A DNA stretch of 64,000 bases from Bacillota bacterium (GCA_023419605.1 JAEZXR010000002.1:1-64000), one strand, 5' to 3'; positions 26,213 through 36,585 are shown, counted from the first letter of the stretch. Numbers and translations are program-made. Notes: generated from the letters alone by a model not told the origin.

Positions 26213-29200
26213 GTGAATAAAAAAATTATTAGTGTACTGATTGTTTTTGTTTTTCTGTTTACGATGATTGGCTCATCTATGTTTGGAACGCTGGTGAACG
26301 TTCAAGCCGCGGGCAGCGAGGCTTATAAATGGCAAAACGTAATGGTTGGCGGCGGCGGTGGGTTTGTACCCGGAATTATATTTAACACTAAGCAAAAGGA
26401 CCTGATCTATGCGCGAACCGATATTGGAGGCGCATACCGTTGGAATCCTGCCAATAACAGTTGGATTCCCCTCAATGACTCGGTAGGTTGGGTGGACTGG
26501 AATAAAAATGGTGTGGATGCCCTGGCTACCGACCCGGTGGATCCGAACCGCGTTTACATGGCTACAGGTACCTACACAAACAGCTGGGATACCAATGGAC
26601 AAATCATGCGGTCCACAGACCAGGGGAATACCTGGCAAAGCACCGCACTGCCCTTCAAGGTAGGGGGGAACATGCCGGGTCGTTCCATGGGCGAACGTCT
26701 GGTGATCGACCCCAATAAAAACAGTATCCTGTACTTCGGGGCCCGCAGCGGTAATGGCCTTTGGAAGAGTACTGATTATGGCGTCACCTGGGCGAAGGTT
26801 ACCAGCTTTACAAACACAGGTACATACATACAGAGTCCCGGTCAGGAATACGGCAGCGATCCTGTAGGGCTGGCCTGGATCACCTTTGACCCAAAGAGCG
26901 GTACTGCGGGAAATGCAACCCAAACCATCTATGTGGGTGTAGCGGACACGGGAAACAGTGTGTACCGCAGTACGGACGGCGGAGCCACCTGGACAGCGGT
27001 CCCCGGTCAGCCCACCGGGTTCCTGCCGCATCATGGCGTACTTTCCTCCACCGGTATATTATACATATCCTACAGCAATGGTGTAGGACCTTATGACGGA
27101 AGCAGCGGGGATGTTTGGAAGCTCGACACGGCAACAGGGGTTTGGACGAAGATCAGTCCCGTGCCCTCTACCGATACGGAGAACAACTACTACGGATACG
27201 GCGGACTGGCTGTAGATGCACAGCATCCCAATACGGTTATGGTTGCAACGTTAAATGCATGGTGGCCCGATGCCATTATCTTCCGCAGCACCGATGCAGG
27301 AGCCACCTGGACAAGAATCTGGGACTGGAACGGCTACCCGGACCGGACCCTGCGCTATACACAGGATATTTCCGGAGCGCCATGGCTGAACTTCGGGGTC
27401 GCCAGCGATCCTCCTACCCTTTCACCCAAACTGGGCTGGATGATCGGTGATCTTGAAATAGACCCCTTTAATTCCGACCGTATGATGTATGGGACCGGTG
27501 CCACCATTTATGGCACCAATAATCTAACTGCCTGGGATCGGAATGAAAAGATAAATATCTCCATGATGGCAAAAGGTGTTGAAGAGACTGCGGTAGTTTC
27601 TCTGATCAGCCCGCCGTCCGGTGCAAATCTTCTCAGTGGACTTGGCGATATCGGCGGGTTCCGGCATGATGATATCACCAAAGTGCCCGCTGCCATGTTT
27701 ACGCAGCCCATATTCGTAACCGCCACCAGCTTGGATTATGCCGAGCTGAACCCCAGTTTCATCGTTCGCAGCGGAAATGTAGATAAGACCTATACCACAA
27801 ACCACAGTACAGGCTTCAGCTATGATGGCGGAACCAGCTGGTTCCAGGGGAATTCCGAACCGACGGGTGTAACGGGGGGCGGTATGATCGCTGCGGCAGC
27901 GGATGGAAGCGCCGTCGTATGGAGTCCGGTAGGTGCTCCCGTGTGCTATTCGAAAGATAACGGCAATACATGGATTACAAGTACGGGAATTCCTGCGAAG
28001 GCAAGTGTAGTATCCGACCGTGTAAATCCAAAGAAATTCTACGGCTTCTCAGCAGGTAAATTCTATATAAGCACCGATGGCGGGGCGAGCTTTACACAGA
28101 CGGCTGCGACGGGGCTTCCTGTCAATGTTGCGGCAGTGGCTCACTCCAGTGCGGAACGGGGCATCTGCTATTTCAAGGCCATGCCGGGACGTGAAGGAGA
28201 TATATGGTTTGCAGGAGGAAGTGCTGCCGAAGGCGTATACGGCCTATGGCACTCCACCGATTCCGGTGCAAGCTTCACAAAGCTGGCAAATGTCCAGGAA
28301 GCAGATGTAATCGGGTTCGGTAAAGCGGCTCCGGGACAGAGCTATATGGCGCTGTACACATCGGCGAAGATTGGGGATGTACGGGGAGTATTCCGCTCGG
28401 ATGATGCCGGTGCTACCTGGGTAAGAATCAATGATGATCAGCATCAGTATGCAAAAATAAACATGTGTATCACCGGTGATCCCAGAATTTACGGCCGTGT
28501 GTATCTGGGCACCAACGGGCGCGGTATCGTATATGGAGATACGCTGGCTGCACCTGTAAACAATTCAAGCATCACACCCGTAAGCGCATCCTTTGATAAA
28601 AACACCAGTAAACAGGCGGATATTGCCGTTACTATGACACTGAACGGAAATACCCTCAGTGGTATCAAAAACGGAACGGTACCTCTTGTATCCGGTACGG
28701 ATTATACCGTGTCCGGCTCTGTTGTAACTATTTTAAAGAGCTACCTCGCCAAGCAGGCAGTAGGTACCACAACACTGACTTTTGATTTCAGTGCGGGTAC
28801 GGACCCGAATCTGACCATCGCTGTATCTGATTCCACGGGAGTGAATAATTCCAGCATTACCCCTGTAACGGCGTCCTTTGATAAAAACACGGCCAAGCAG
28901 GCGGATATTGCCGTTACCATGACACTGAACGGAAATACCTTCAGCGGTATAAAAAACGGAACCGCTTCCCTGGTATCCGGCACCGATTATACGGTATCCG
29001 GTTCTGTAGTAACAATTTCAAAGAACTATCTTGCCAAGCAGACAGTAGGAACGACAAACCTCACCTTTGCTTTCAGTGCCGGAGCCGCTGCGGTTTTGTC
29101 CGTATCGGTCATCGATACGACGCCTGCTGTGGAAGGAAGCATAAAGCTGCAAATGTTTAATGGAAATCTAAGTGCGATTACTCAGGGCATTGCCCCAAAG

Positions 29201-29587
29201 ATTAAAGTGACCAATACCGGAACTACACCCATTACTCTTTCTACTGTAAAAATACGGTATTACTATACCATTGACGGAGAAAAAGCACAGAATTTCTGGT
29301 GCGACTGGTCTTCGGCCGGAAGTGCCAACGTGACAGGCACCTTTGTAAGGCTGCCGACAGCAAAAACAGGTGCGGACTATTATCTTGAAATAGGATTCAC
29401 CAGCGGTGCAGGGAGTCTTGCCGCCGGTCAGAGCGCGGAAGTGCAGGCGAGGTTTGCAAAAGCCGACTGGACTAATTATACCCAAACGGGAGATTACTCC
29501 TTTAATGCAACGGATACAGGCTTTGTGAATTGGAACAAGCTAACGGGATATGTTGCTGGCAGCCTGCAATGGGGGATTGAACCGTAA
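26213..29587 (+). CDS. secreted GH74 xyloglucanase with two X2 modules and a CBM3
   Basis: The 1124-residue enzyme begins with a signal peptide (cut near VQAAGS). The GH74 domain (about 35-780) is a double seven-bladed propeller with many BNR-like DxGxTW repeats; ARTDIGGAYRW gives D70 and GLGDIGGF gives D479, the expected catalytic pair. Two tandem X2 modules follow (about 783-875 and 879-971, each NNSSITPV.ASFDKNT.KQADIAV), then a family 3 cellulose-binding module (about 976-1124, LQMFNGN..., NFWCDWSS). There is no dockerin, so it is a free enzyme that binds cellulose and cuts xyloglucan backbones. I use GTG 26213 with GGGAGGG upstream. Confidence 0.95.
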   Translation: MNKKIISVLIVFVFLFTMIGSSMFGTLVNVQAAGSEAYKWQNVMVGGGGGFVPGIIFNTKQKDLIYARTDIGGAYRWNPANNSWIPLNDSVGWVDWNKNGVDALATDPVDPNRVYMATGTYTNSWDTNGQIMRSTDQGNTWQSTALPFKVGGNMPGRSMGERLVIDPNKNSILYFGARSGNGLWKSTDYGVTWAKVTSFTNTGTYIQSPGQEYGSDPVGLAWITFDPKSGTAGNATQTIYVGVADTGNSVYRSTDGGATWTAVPGQPTGFLPHHGVLSSTGILYISYSNGVGPYDGSSGDVWKLDTATGVWTKISPVPSTDTENNYYGYGGLAVDAQHPNTVMVATLNAWWPDAIIFRSTDAGATWTRIWDWNGYPDRTLRYTQDISGAPWLNFGVASDPPTLSPKLGWMIGDLEIDPFNSDRMMYGTGATIYGTNNLTAWDRNEKINISMMAKGVEETAVVSLISPPSGANLLSGLGDIGGFRHDDITKVPAAMFTQPIFVTATSLDYAELNPSFIVRSGNVDKTYTTNHSTGFSYDGGTSWFQGNSEPTGVTGGGMIAAAADGSAVVWSPVGAPVCYSKDNGNTWITSTGIPAKASVVSDRVNPKKFYGFSAGKFYISTDGGASFTQTAATGLPVNVAAVAHSSAERGICYFKAMPGREGDIWFAGGSAAEGVYGLWHSTDSGASFTKLANVQEADVIGFGKAAPGQSYMALYTSAKIGDVRGVFRSDDAGATWVRINDDQHQYAKINMCITGDPRIYGRVYLGTNGRGIVYGDTLAAPVNNSSITPVSASFDKNTSKQADIAVTMTLNGNTLSGIKNGTVPLVSGTDYTVSGSVVTILKSYLAKQAVGTTTLTFDFSAGTDPNLTIAVSDSTGVNNSSITPVTASFDKNTAKQADIAVTMTLNGNTFSGIKNGTASLVSGTDYTVSGSVVTISKNYLAKQTVGTTNLTFAFSAGAAAVLSVSVIDTTPAVEGSIKLQMFNGNLSAITQGIAPKIKVTNTGTTPITLSTVKIRYYYTIDGEKAQNFWCDWSSAGSANVTGTFVRLPTAKTGADYYLEIGFTSGAGSLAAGQSAEVQARFAKADWTNYTQTGDYSFNATDTGFVNWNKLTGYVAGSLQWGIEP

Positions 29588-29733
29588 CCGGTAATTGAAG
29601 GAATATGTTTGCACATCGCAAGCCTGGCTGGAAGGCCGGACTTGTGATGTGCAAAAGCATTCAGTGGCGGACTGTCCCAAAACCCGGTTATTTTTACCGC
29701 TGAAAATTACGAGGTTTAAAGTGGAGCACGGTA

Positions 29734-29762
29734 TTACCTTGTGCTAATAAATTTGGTATAAT
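29734..29762 (+). promoter_or_regulatory. probable promoter of the binding protein-kinase operon
   Basis: TATAAT at 29757-29762 with TTACCT 17 bp upstream, in a 243-base gap. A sequence element similar to one at 55621-55665 lies just before it (29673-29720). Confidence 0.5.
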
Positions 29763-29830
29763 AGTAAATATAATACATTTTAGGGCCTATAGGGGTTACG
29801 ATTCCAAACAGAGGAAAAGGGGGAAGCTGA

Positions 29831-31405
29831 ATGGTCAAAAAGGGCATAAAAAAAATACTGGCTATCTTCCTGGTCCTTATTTTATTCGCCGTGATTCCTA
29901 CTGCATGCAACACTACCTTTGAAAATCAAGGCAAAGCGTCCGGTGAAGCAGTAAGTGCTTCGAGTCTCCCGGTAGCTGTCGATGGACCTGTTGAAATCGA
30001 GCTGTTTGTGAATTTTCCCTGGTGGACTTTACGCGAATGGAGCGGCTTCATTCCGGAGGAAATTACAAAAAGAACAGGCGTGAAATTTGCAATTACAATA
30101 GCGGCCGATGATAGAAAGCTGCCCATGTTAATCGCCTCAGACAATTTACCTGAATTGGTTTTTACCGACCAGGAGCTTATGAGGCTTGCCAATGATAAAA
30201 TGTGCTATGATTGGAATAGCCTCGTCGAAAAATATGCACCTGACTTTACTATCGATAAAAAAATCAGTTCCCTATATACACAGACCAACGGAAAATTCTA
30301 TACCGTCCTTGGCGGCTACTCCAGCCAAAAGGAGCTGGAGGAGAACGCGTGGGTACTGCCCAATGGCCCCGGTCTCGCCGTTAGAAAGGACATTATGCAG
30401 ATGCTGGGATATCCTCCCCTGGAGACGCTGAAGGATTTCGAGAAAATTCTGGAAACGGTAAAAGTGCGATGGCCGGATATGATTCCTTTGGTTTCGGAGG
30501 AGGTTAAAACCTTTGGATATTTGAATGCACAATTTGGACAGGTAGGGTCTGCCATTGAATTTTATCCTACCGAAAATGGAGAGGTAAGCTACTACATAAA
30601 ACAGCCCGGAAAGCTTGATTTTTATAAATACGTGAACAAGCTCTACCGGGAAGGATATATTCACGCGACGAATTTTTCATTTTCAGAGGGAAGCAGTGAC
30701 GCCCGGAGGCTTGCTAGAGACGGAAAAGCCTTTGCCATTATAGGAACTGTGGAAATGGCGGACTGTCTCAATGCGGACCTGGTGAAAATGAATAAAAATT
30801 TTCAGATGATGATGGCTTCCAGCACCCTGAGCCAAAATACCAGATACTATAATGGCTCCGTGGGCGGGGCGGGCGTTTTTATAACACAGAGAAATAAGCA
30901 TTTGAAGGAATCCATTAACTTTATGAAGTTTATGTTTTCAGCGGAAGGTCAAAAGCTGGGTTTATGGGGAATTGAGGGAAGGGACTGGCGAATGAACCCG
31001 AAGGGATATCCTGAGTTTACATATCCAACCCAGGATACGAATTTACTGCAAGAACAGGGCTATTACTGGTGGGGAAAAATGTCCGGGAGTGCAGTGCTGG
31101 AAGGGCTGAGAAACTATGCTCCTGCATTATTGGCTACACCTGTAAGAAAGGAAATAAAAAAGCACTCCGTATACGATCAGGCTTTAGGCATGCTAAACCC
31201 TCCGGCTTATTCGGACGAGAAGATCATACAGACGAAGCTTAAAACCATGGTGACGAATGAACAGTATAAAATATTCCTGGCCAAATCGGAGGAAGAGGTA
31301 ATAAAAGCATACGATGACATGCTGAAAAAAGCAGCGGATATCGGTGTGCAAAAATATGAATTTTGGGCAAATAAACAGTACCAGCAAGCAGTAAGTAAAT
31401 TTTAA
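29831..31405 (+). CDS. second substrate-binding lipoprotein (LplA type)
   Basis: The 524-residue lipoprotein has a lipobox ending at Cys26 (VIPTAC) and a family 1 binding fold (FIPEEITKRTGVKFAITIAADDRKLPMLIASDNLPELVFTD; GGAGVFITQRNKHLKESINFMKFMFSAEGQ). It lies only 16 bases before the sensor kinase gene, so it may be the periplasmic-side partner that presents sugar to the sensor, or a second ligand receptor for the same importer. The ribosome site AAGGGGGAAG is clear. It differs clearly in sequence from the first binding protein (24045). Confidence 0.9.
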   Translation: MVKKGIKKILAIFLVLILFAVIPTACNTTFENQGKASGEAVSASSLPVAVDGPVEIELFVNFPWWTLREWSGFIPEEITKRTGVKFAITIAADDRKLPMLIASDNLPELVFTDQELMRLANDKMCYDWNSLVEKYAPDFTIDKKISSLYTQTNGKFYTVLGGYSSQKELEENAWVLPNGPGLAVRKDIMQMLGYPPLETLKDFEKILETVKVRWPDMIPLVSEEVKTFGYLNAQFGQVGSAIEFYPTENGEVSYYIKQPGKLDFYKYVNKLYREGYIHATNFSFSEGSSDARRLARDGKAFAIIGTVEMADCLNADLVKMNKNFQMMMASSTLSQNTRYYNGSVGGAGVFITQRNKHLKESINFMKFMFSAEGQKLGLWGIEGRDWRMNPKGYPEFTYPTQDTNLLQEQGYYWWGKMSGSAVLEGLRNYAPALLATPVRKEIKKHSVYDQALGMLNPPAYSDEKIIQTKLKTMVTNEQYKIFLAKSEEEVIKAYDDMLKKAADIGVQKYEFWANKQYQQAVSKF

Positions 31406-31421
31406 CAATCTACGGGTATGT

Positions 31422-33242
31422 ATGAACGGGGTAAAAATGAATTTTATAAACGTTAGAGGTAAAGCAAGACAAATATCATTAAAGCTACCTGCCATGGGGA
31501 TGATGAAAAAAGTAATCATCGGCTACATATTTATTGTCATTTTACCCATTTGCATCTTCGGGACCTTTGTTTATAAGGTATTCTACAACGAAATGCTCAA
31601 GGACTATATGGTAGGGAAACAGCAGTTGGTGGAGAATGCCTATGTCAACCTGAAAGTCAATATGACACAGATCGAAGGATTGTACTATGTCATCGAATAC
31701 AACCAAAATATTATTGAATACCTGAGCGGCTTCTATGACTCGGATTCCGAACTGGTGTATAATTATGTAAACTACATTAAGCCGTTGTTAGAGTACATCC
31801 GTACCAGCAATCCATCCATTGAGGATATCAAAATCTATAAAAGCTATATGAATGTGGTATCCTTTAAGCCTGAGTTCATAAACATCAATGAAATGCAGGA
31901 GAATGCGGAAATTCTGTCCAAAATCGGTTTTTCAGGATTATGGGCATACGAGAGTGAGAATGTGGATGAAGCCCCAAGGCTAAAGTATTACCAGAAAATA
32001 TATGATGCCCGGTTCGTGAATGTATTGGGAATTATGGAAATCTCCATAAAAAGCAGCATGGTTACACAGTTTCTCGATAGTCTGAAGGCAAGCAATTCGT
32101 ACTATAAATGCCTCATGGACGGTAAAAAGCAAATCATCTATCGAAACGGCGAAGTCAAAAATGATTTTAGCCAGGACCAGTTACATAGCCTGTATGAAGA
32201 GATCGGCAGCAGTGAAGCGAGCTACTTTTATTTGCCCGGGAGCAGCATGGTGGTTAACACGCTGAACATCCATGAGCTTGGAATGAAAGCCGTTGTGTTT
32301 AGCAGTGCAAAGGATAAATTTACACAGCCAAGAAAGGAAATGGGATATATGTTTCTCATTATTGCCTTTCTGCTGCTGGTACTTTCTGCTATCTACTACT
32401 TTACCGCTTCCTCTATGACAAAACGTATTTTGAAGCTGGCCAAACATATGCGGAAAGTGGGAGAGAAAAACCTTTCCCAATACCACGGCGAGATGGGCCA
32501 GGATGAAATCGGATTTCTTGTGTCGTCTTATAACTCTATGATCAACCGCATTGACGAACTGGTCAATACGGTGCATCGAACGGAAATCCTTCGCAAGGAA
32601 GCCGCTTATGCCGCTTTACAGGCACAGATAAAGCCTCATTTCCTGTATAATACCTTGGAATCCTTGCGGATGATGGCGCAGTCAAATAATGATATCGAAG
32701 TGGCCGACATGTGTTTCTCCTTTGGCCGGTTGATTCGGTACTGCCTGTCAAAGGAGAATGATAGTACCCTTTTAAAAAATGAAATCACCAACATCGATAA
32801 CTATCTGAAGATTTGCAAAATACGTATGGGTGACAGGTTACGCTATGAATTTGACATTCAGGCCGACATCGATAGTTTCCTATGCCCCAAATTTATATTG
32901 CAGCCTGTGGTGGAAAACAGCATCATGCACGGTCTGTCCAAATGCCGGAAAGAAGGCCTTTTGAAAGTGCGGATTATGGAAGAGGACGGATTTTTATTCA
33001 TTCAAATATCGGATAATGGTCAAGGGATAGGGAAAGAAAGGTTCACACAAATCCAGGATTTATTGACCAACAGGATTGATCCCAAGAGTCTTCAAACCAA
33101 CGAAGGAGGCTTTGGAACCTACAACGTAAATGAAAGAATAAAATCATTTTTCGGTGCTGACTCAGGGCTCTTTATAGAGAGTCGGGAAGGAATCGGAACC
33201 ACTTGTACCTTAAAGCTAAGAAATCCGGATAAAACTGCCTGA
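31422..33242 (+). CDS. YesM-type sensor histidine kinase
   Basis: The 606-residue membrane kinase has two membrane helices (about 30-50 and 305-325) flanking a large extracellular Cache-like sensor, a HAMP linker (KLAKHMRKVGEKNL...), and the His_kinase/HATPase pair of the LytS/YesM class. The phosphate-accepting H406 lies in LQAQIKPHFLYNTLESL; ATP-binding motifs are FILQPVVENSIMHGL (N box) and ISDNGQGIG (G box). The start is uncertain (ATG 31422 or 31437). It is in one operon with the binding protein and precedes its response regulator. Confidence 0.92.
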   Translation: MNGVKMNFINVRGKARQISLKLPAMGMMKKVIIGYIFIVILPICIFGTFVYKVFYNEMLKDYMVGKQQLVENAYVNLKVNMTQIEGLYYVIEYNQNIIEYLSGFYDSDSELVYNYVNYIKPLLEYIRTSNPSIEDIKIYKSYMNVVSFKPEFININEMQENAEILSKIGFSGLWAYESENVDEAPRLKYYQKIYDARFVNVLGIMEISIKSSMVTQFLDSLKASNSYYKCLMDGKKQIIYRNGEVKNDFSQDQLHSLYEEIGSSEASYFYLPGSSMVVNTLNIHELGMKAVVFSSAKDKFTQPRKEMGYMFLIIAFLLLVLSAIYYFTASSMTKRILKLAKHMRKVGEKNLSQYHGEMGQDEIGFLVSSYNSMINRIDELVNTVHRTEILRKEAAYAALQAQIKPHFLYNTLESLRMMAQSNNDIEVADMCFSFGRLIRYCLSKENDSTLLKNEITNIDNYLKICKIRMGDRLRYEFDIQADIDSFLCPKFILQPVVENSIMHGLSKCRKEGLLKVRIMEEDGFLFIQISDNGQGIGKERFTQIQDLLTNRIDPKSLQTNEGGFGTYNVNERIKSFFGADSGLFIESREGIGTTCTLKLRNPDKTA

Positions 33243-33280
33243 GCGTGCATTAGATCCGCTGCATGTAAATTCTGCGCAAT

Positions 33281-33309
33281 TTGGTAAATTGGGTTTTTTA
33301 TGGTATAAT
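33281..33309 (+). promoter_or_regulatory. promoter for the response-regulator gene
   Basis: TTGGTA (33281-33286) and TATAAT (33304-33309) are 17 bp apart in the gap after the kinase gene, so the regulator can be expressed apart from the kinase. Confidence 0.6.
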
Positions 33310-33346
33310 GTTAATAACTGTTAATTTTATACAAGAGGGGATAGGC

Positions 33347-34087
33347 ATGCTGAAAATTTTGCTTGTAGATGATGAACCTTTGATTTTAAGAGGTTTGATT
33401 AACATTATTAAGAGCGGAGCTGGTTTCTCTACGGATATAGTAAGTGCCATTGACGGGCTTGATGCTCTTGATAAGCTGGATAACTTTCAACCGGATATCG
33501 TCATAACGGATATTTATATGCCGGAAATGAATGGATTTGAGTTTATTAAGGAAGTTCAAAACAGAGGAATATGCCACCGGTTTGTGATACTAACGGGATA
33601 CGATGATTTTGAGCTGGTACGGAGAGCCATGCGTTTTAAAACCCTGGATTATCTTTTAAAACCTGTTGACAAAGATGAACTCTTGGGCCTCCTGGGAAAG
33701 ATATGCGAAGAACAGGAAGCGGAGGAAATCAAGCAGCTTTCAAAGGAGAACTTCAAAAACAACTATTCGGAAAGCATTCGAAAAGTACTGAATTTCATCG
33801 ATCATAACTATAAAAATGACATATCCCTGGAAAGTGTCGCTGATGTTGTCCATCTTCATCCGAATTATTTATGTATTTTATTTAAAAAGGAAACAGGGGT
33901 TACGTTTATACAGTATTTACATACCTTCAGGGTTAACAAGGCAAAAGACATCATTCTAAGGGACGATGAAATCGCTTTCAGTAAAATTGCCTATATGGTT
34001 GGTTACGATAATCCATGTCATTTTTATAAAATTTTTAAAAAGTTCGCAGGGGTAACACCGGGACAATTTCGTGACTTACGGCAATAA
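33347..34087 (+). CDS. YesN-type response regulator with AraC DNA-binding domain
   Basis: The 246-residue protein has a receiver domain (1-120): acidic pocket D8/D9 in LLVDDEP, phosphorylated D55 in ITDIYMPE, and K102 in LLKPVDK. An AraC helix-turn-helix follows at about 147-245 (SLESVADVVHLHPNYLCILFKKETG and IAYMVGYDNPCHFYKIFKKFAGVTPGQFR). It is the partner of the kinase just upstream and very probably activates the importer and glycosidase genes. I use ATG 33347 behind GAGGGGATA. Confidence 0.93.
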   Translation: MLKILLVDDEPLILRGLINIIKSGAGFSTDIVSAIDGLDALDKLDNFQPDIVITDIYMPEMNGFEFIKEVQNRGICHRFVILTGYDDFELVRRAMRFKTLDYLLKPVDKDELLGLLGKICEEQEAEEIKQLSKENFKNNYSESIRKVLNFIDHNYKNDISLESVADVVHLHPNYLCILFKKETGVTFIQYLHTFRVNKAKDIILRDDEIAFSKIAYMVGYDNPCHFYKIFKKFAGVTPGQFRDLRQ

Positions 34088-34192
34088 GCTGATTCGGGTA
34101 CGGAAGGATGGGCTAAATCTCAAATTAGGGAATAAGCTATAGTTGGGCAAGTTTTTTAATTCTGTGAATTAAAAGTAAGGGAGGAATCGGTT

Positions 34193-36526
34193 GTGAAATT
34201 TACGGATGGTTATTGGCTGACCAGGGAAGGTCTTACGATCTATTATCCTACGGAAATTCGGGACAGCAAAAAGGAGGGCAAATCCATTACTTTGTATGCC
34301 CCCTGCAAGGCAATCCATCACAGGGGAGCAACGCTGGGGGACCCGCTGTTTACCATTAATTACAGTTCTCCCATACCGAATGTGGTCCGTGTCAGGGTGG
34401 CACACTTTTTAGGCAAGAAGGACAAAGGACCTAGGTTTGGGATTTATACCGACAGTGAAGCGAAAATCGGCATTGTGGATGCGGCCGAGGAAATAAGTCT
34501 TACCAGTGACCGGCTGCAAGTCAGGATTCAAAAAAATAAAGGGTGGAATATCGATTATCTTTATAAAGGAAAACGCTTGACCGGCAATTTACCCAGGAGT
34601 ACCGGATATGTTGTTGCACAGGATAAAAATACATTCCTTCGTGAACAACTGGATTTAGGGATCGGTGAAGTTGTATACGGCCTGGGAGAACGTTTTACGC
34701 CCTTTGCCAAAAACGGGCAGTCCATTGATATCTGGAATGAAGATGGAGGCACCTGCTCCGAGCAGGCATACAAAAACATTCCCTTTTACATTACCAACAG
34801 AGGGTACGGCGTGCTGGTCAACCATCCGGAGCGCGTTTCCTTTGAGGTGGGATCGGAAAATGTGTCAAAGGTCCAATTCAGTGTGCCGGGTGAGACCTTG
34901 GAATACTATATTATTGGAGGAGATACCCTGGGGGAGGTCCTGGAAAACTATACGAGCCTGACCGGAAAGCCGGCACTTCCGCCTGCATGGTCCTTTGGGC
35001 TATGGTTAACCACCTCTTTTACTACCAGCTATGATGAAGCAACAGTAACCGGCTTTATTCATGGAATGAAGGATCGGGACATTCCTCTCAGAGTTTTTCA
35101 CTTTGACTGTTTTTGGATGAAGGAATTTCAGTGGTGTGACTTCCAGTGGGATAAAGAGGTGTTTCCTGACCCCGAGGAAATGCTGAAACGCTTAAAAGAC
35201 AAGGATCTGAAAGTCTGTGTGTGGATTAATCCCTATATCGCACAGAAATCTCCTCTGTTTGATGAGGGAATGGAACAGGGATATCTACTTAAAACAAAAG
35301 AGGGGGATGTCTGGCAGTGGGACCGATGGCAGTCGGGGATGGGGCTGGTGGATTTCACAAATCCTTCTGCTGTGGAATGGTTTAAAGGAAAGCTGCGGCG
35401 ATTAATGGATATGGGAGTGGACTGCTTCAAAACGGATTTTGGAGAGCGTATTCCTACGGATGTAGTGTATTTTGATGGGTCAGATCCCATAAAGATGCAT
35501 AATTATTATACGTATCTTTATAATAAGACCGTCTTTGAAGTGCTGGAGGAAACACGCGGCAGGAATGAGGCAGTGCTCTTTGCACGCTCTGCAACGGTGG
35601 GGTGCCAGAAATTCCCTGTGCATTGGGGCGGTGACTGCTCTTCCACTTACGCTTCCATGGCGGAGACCCTGCGTGGAGGACTATCCCTGGGCTTGTCCGG
35701 CTTTGGATTTTGGAGCCATGATATCAGCGGCTTTGAAAATACTGCATCTCCCGATATCTACAAAAGGTGGACGGCTTTTGGTCTGCTATCCTCTCACAGC
35801 CGCCTGCATGGAAACTCCTCCTACCGGGTACCATGGTTTTTTGATGAAGAAGCGGTGGAGGTTTTACGGTTCTTTACCAAATTAAAATGCAAATTGATGC
35901 CCTACCTGTACAAGGGAGCCTGTGAAGCTTCGCAAAAGGGTATTCCCCTCATGAGAGCCATGGTGCTTGAATATAGTGAGGATCCTGCATGCAGTTACCT
36001 GGACCGTCAGTATATGCTGGGGGAATCCCTACTGGTTGCACCTGTCTTCAGTGAAGATGCAACGGTGTCCTATTACCTGCCCAAAGGAATATGGACGAAC
36101 TTCCTTACAAATGAAGTGCTGGAGGGCGGAATATGGAGAGAAGAAAAACATAGCTATCTGAGCTTGCCGCTTTGGATCAGGCCCAATAGCATTATTGCCA
36201 TAGGAAGTGAAGATTCAAGGCCGGATTATGATTATGCCGACCAGGTGACATTCCATGCATCCCAAATTGAAGACGGAAAAACTGTATCCACGAAGGTTTT
36301 CAATACGGCAGGAAAAACTGAGATGGAGGTAAGTATACGGCGCATGGGCAATAAACTGACCATTGAAGCCAATGGCAATGAAAAGCCGTGGACTATCCTT
36401 CTGAGAAATATTTTTGACGTGAAAGCGGTAAAGGAAGGGGCTTTCCTTGTTGAATCCCTCGGAACCAAAATCATTCTCAATGAAAAAGCAAAATCCGGGA
36501 AAATAGTATCCGATGTGTGGATATGA
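34193..36526 (+). CDS. cytoplasmic GH31 alpha-xylosidase (YicI type)
   Basis: The 777-residue protein has no signal peptide. It matches GH31 alpha-xylosidases: FKTDFGERIPTD gives the nucleophile D415, and HWGGDCSSTY gives the acid/base D481, nearly the same numbers as E. coli YicI (D416/D482). LRVFHFDCFWMKEFQWCDFQWD and the KTDFGERI loop mark the xylose-specific subgroup. It would remove alpha-1,6 xylose from imported xyloglucan oligosaccharides. The start is GTG 34193 with AAGGGAGGA; the response regulator ends 105 bases upstream. Confidence 0.94.
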   Translation: MKFTDGYWLTREGLTIYYPTEIRDSKKEGKSITLYAPCKAIHHRGATLGDPLFTINYSSPIPNVVRVRVAHFLGKKDKGPRFGIYTDSEAKIGIVDAAEEISLTSDRLQVRIQKNKGWNIDYLYKGKRLTGNLPRSTGYVVAQDKNTFLREQLDLGIGEVVYGLGERFTPFAKNGQSIDIWNEDGGTCSEQAYKNIPFYITNRGYGVLVNHPERVSFEVGSENVSKVQFSVPGETLEYYIIGGDTLGEVLENYTSLTGKPALPPAWSFGLWLTTSFTTSYDEATVTGFIHGMKDRDIPLRVFHFDCFWMKEFQWCDFQWDKEVFPDPEEMLKRLKDKDLKVCVWINPYIAQKSPLFDEGMEQGYLLKTKEGDVWQWDRWQSGMGLVDFTNPSAVEWFKGKLRRLMDMGVDCFKTDFGERIPTDVVYFDGSDPIKMHNYYTYLYNKTVFEVLEETRGRNEAVLFARSATVGCQKFPVHWGGDCSSTYASMAETLRGGLSLGLSGFGFWSHDISGFENTASPDIYKRWTAFGLLSSHSRLHGNSSYRVPWFFDEEAVEVLRFFTKLKCKLMPYLYKGACEASQKGIPLMRAMVLEYSEDPACSYLDRQYMLGESLLVAPVFSEDATVSYYLPKGIWTNFLTNEVLEGGIWREEKHSYLSLPLWIRPNSIIAIGSEDSRPDYDYADQVTFHASQIEDGKTVSTKVFNTAGKTEMEVSIRRMGNKLTIEANGNEKPWTILLRNIFDVKAVKEGAFLVESLGTKIILNEKAKSGKIVSDVWI

Positions 36527-36585
36527 TACCGGTATTAATAGATTTACAAACCTTCCACCGAGTAGTCTGCCGGGGGAGAGACAAT

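Noticed and set aside
26273..27034. 253-codon open frame on the minus strand inside the GH74 gene
   Set aside because: Antisense shadow of a strongly supported gene; no ribosome site and no protein-family pattern.
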